From contig DF239753.1 in assembly GCA_000507305.1 (NCBI GenBank), forward strand, positions 205,494-269,493: a stretch of 64,000 nt of DNA, read 5' to 3'. The notes below the pieces were generated by a model that was not told the origin of the DNA, ran no database searches, and was given only the letters and a program-made list of their open reading frames with translations. This document shows positions 63,186-64,000 of the stretch, in pieces; within the stretch, counting starts at the first letter, position 1, and the number at the start of each line of letters is the position of its first letter. The translations under genes and the position numbers were made by a program. This DNA comes from Breviolum minutum Mf 1.05b.01. Lineage: Eukaryota; Sar; Dinophyceae; Suessiales; Symbiodiniaceae.

Positions 63186-63303
63186 TACTATTAATGGAAG
63201 AAATCCCAAACAACCACCTGTTTTTTTTAAACCCTCCAAATAAAGGGATAAACTACCTTTCCCTCAACTGTTTGTTCACGGGATTTCTGAACCATCAACA
63301 GTA
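63186..63303. repeat. Family B element
   Basis: TACTATTAATGGAAGAAATC and GATTTCTGAACCATCAACAG then TA. The centre AAATAAAGGGATAAACTACC is typical. Confidence 0.92.
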
Positions 63304-63309
63304 TGGAAA

Positions 63310-63930
63310 CAAATTTTCAAACATGTAATCAACCTCCTCAGACTCAAATCTATCAAATCCCGACAGCAGATGAATCTGCTAAGGCAAGGCACTGGCAATA
63401 GGCAATGAATTGGTGGACACTTGCGCGAGAAGTTGAGAATTTTTAAATGGCAGGGCCTCATTATATAAATGGGACCCATTTTTTTGGTGGGGATCAAATT
63501 TCCTGCAAATGTATGGTCATCTTGAAGGGTTTCCCTTATAATAGTGCACCAAATTTGCGTTGGTAGTACATTGACCCCATCTACTACCCGGGAAGTGGTG
63601 AGTTTTGTAAGCAGGATTCGATTCACTCCTGCCAGAATCTTTCATGACCACAAATTACGTATGCAACTGCAACCATTTCATAAGCTTTGCGGGGCTTTGC
63701 TGGGTTTTGGGGTTTTGATATCTTTTGGGTGGATATTTTTTGAATCATGCCGCAGCAGAGGAAGCCATCCTTTTGGTTTATAATAACCTCAGTTTCGGAT
63801 GTTTTTTCCTACAAAACATCCAGGCACCCCCATTGAAACGCAATGAACATGATAAGCTTTTGAACCTCGAACTGATTTATGGAAAATCATTTGAGTTCCT
63901 GAACCTCCATGGCTTTGGGTTTTGAAAAAA
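63310..63930. other. unannotated non-coding stretch
   Basis: Frames of up to 116 codons on both strands lack splice context. No repeat family is recognised. Confidence 0.3.
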
Positions 63931-63937
63931 CAACAAC

Positions 63938-64000
63938 ACCGAAAACTCAACATGTCCCCTCGAAAATTGCATGCATGGTTCAGATGATTCAACATTTCCT
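63938..64000. repeat. Family C element cut by the window edge
   Basis: CCGAAAACTCAACATGTCCC and CTCGAAAATTGCATGCATGG are the left arm of the ATGTCCCCT subfamily. The right arm lies outside the window. Confidence 0.6.

Noticed and set aside
1-64000. Calling ordinary ATG open frames of 60 to 165 codons as genes
   Set aside because: With about 6000 stop-to-stop intervals expected in six frames, a random sequence of this size would produce a longest frame near 180 codons. None of the non-repetitive frames exceeds that.
1-64000. Dinoflagellate spliced-leader relic as proof of host
   Set aside because: I looked for the CCATTTTGGCTCAAG-type string and did not find it, so host assignment remains a guess.

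Overview
The window reads as eukaryotic nuclear DNA that is mostly non-coding. It has no bacterial-type operons, no tightly packed genes and no recognisable rRNA, tRNA or CRISPR. Long T and G homopolymers, microsatellites and a very high density of short inverted-repeat elements suggest a large, repeat-rich genome. A microalga or other protist, possibly a dinoflagellate, is my best guess. This is inference: no spliced-leader relic or identifiable conserved protein was found to settle it.

The dominant content is a population of short non-autonomous DNA transposons (MITE-like), mostly 90 to 270 bp. I sorted them by eye into at least thirteen families, called A to N here (no M). The best supported are A (about 105 bp, ends CTAGGTGGTGG and CCACCAACTAG), B (about 115 bp, ends TACTGTTGATGG and CCATCAACAGTA), C (about 105 bp, ends TACACCCCYGAAAACTAAC and its complement), D (ends CATGGCTGGTCAACCTACC), E (about 155 bp, ends TGAGCAATGAAAA and CGTGGCTCA), F (about 155 bp, nearly palindromic, ends TCATGGGAATCTAAGGT), G (about 90 bp, ends CCCATAGGATCC) and I (ends TATGGGTGTTTCC). 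Copies occur from end to end except in one island at about 51.7 to 55.7 kb. Several are nested, giving a relative insertion order and target-site duplications: TA for B and C, four bases for A and G.

A striking tandem array lies at 43.6 to 45.2 kb: about 100 perfect copies of a 15-bp unit, then a single N, then a few copies of a 16-bp variant, then a 17-bp-stem inverted repeat. The long open frames there are by-products of a unit that is a multiple of three. Microsatellites (TTG, TAG, ATC, GGTT, GT) are scattered elsewhere.

No gene can be called firmly. Apart from the tandem array, no open frame exceeds about 165 codons, which is what a random sequence of this size would give in six frames. 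Short plus-strand segments at 0.3, 1.8, 2.9, 7.8, 15.6, 17.1, 29.4, 31.4, 34.8 and 35.1 kb have a pyrimidine-rich AG, an open frame and often a GT donor. They could be small exons of one or more genes with repeat-filled introns. The repeat-free island at 51.7 to 55.7 kb holds gene-like frames on both strands, including one with a CCHC zinc-knuckle-like motif, and may be a decayed gene or retroelement. All coding entries are low-confidence candidates.
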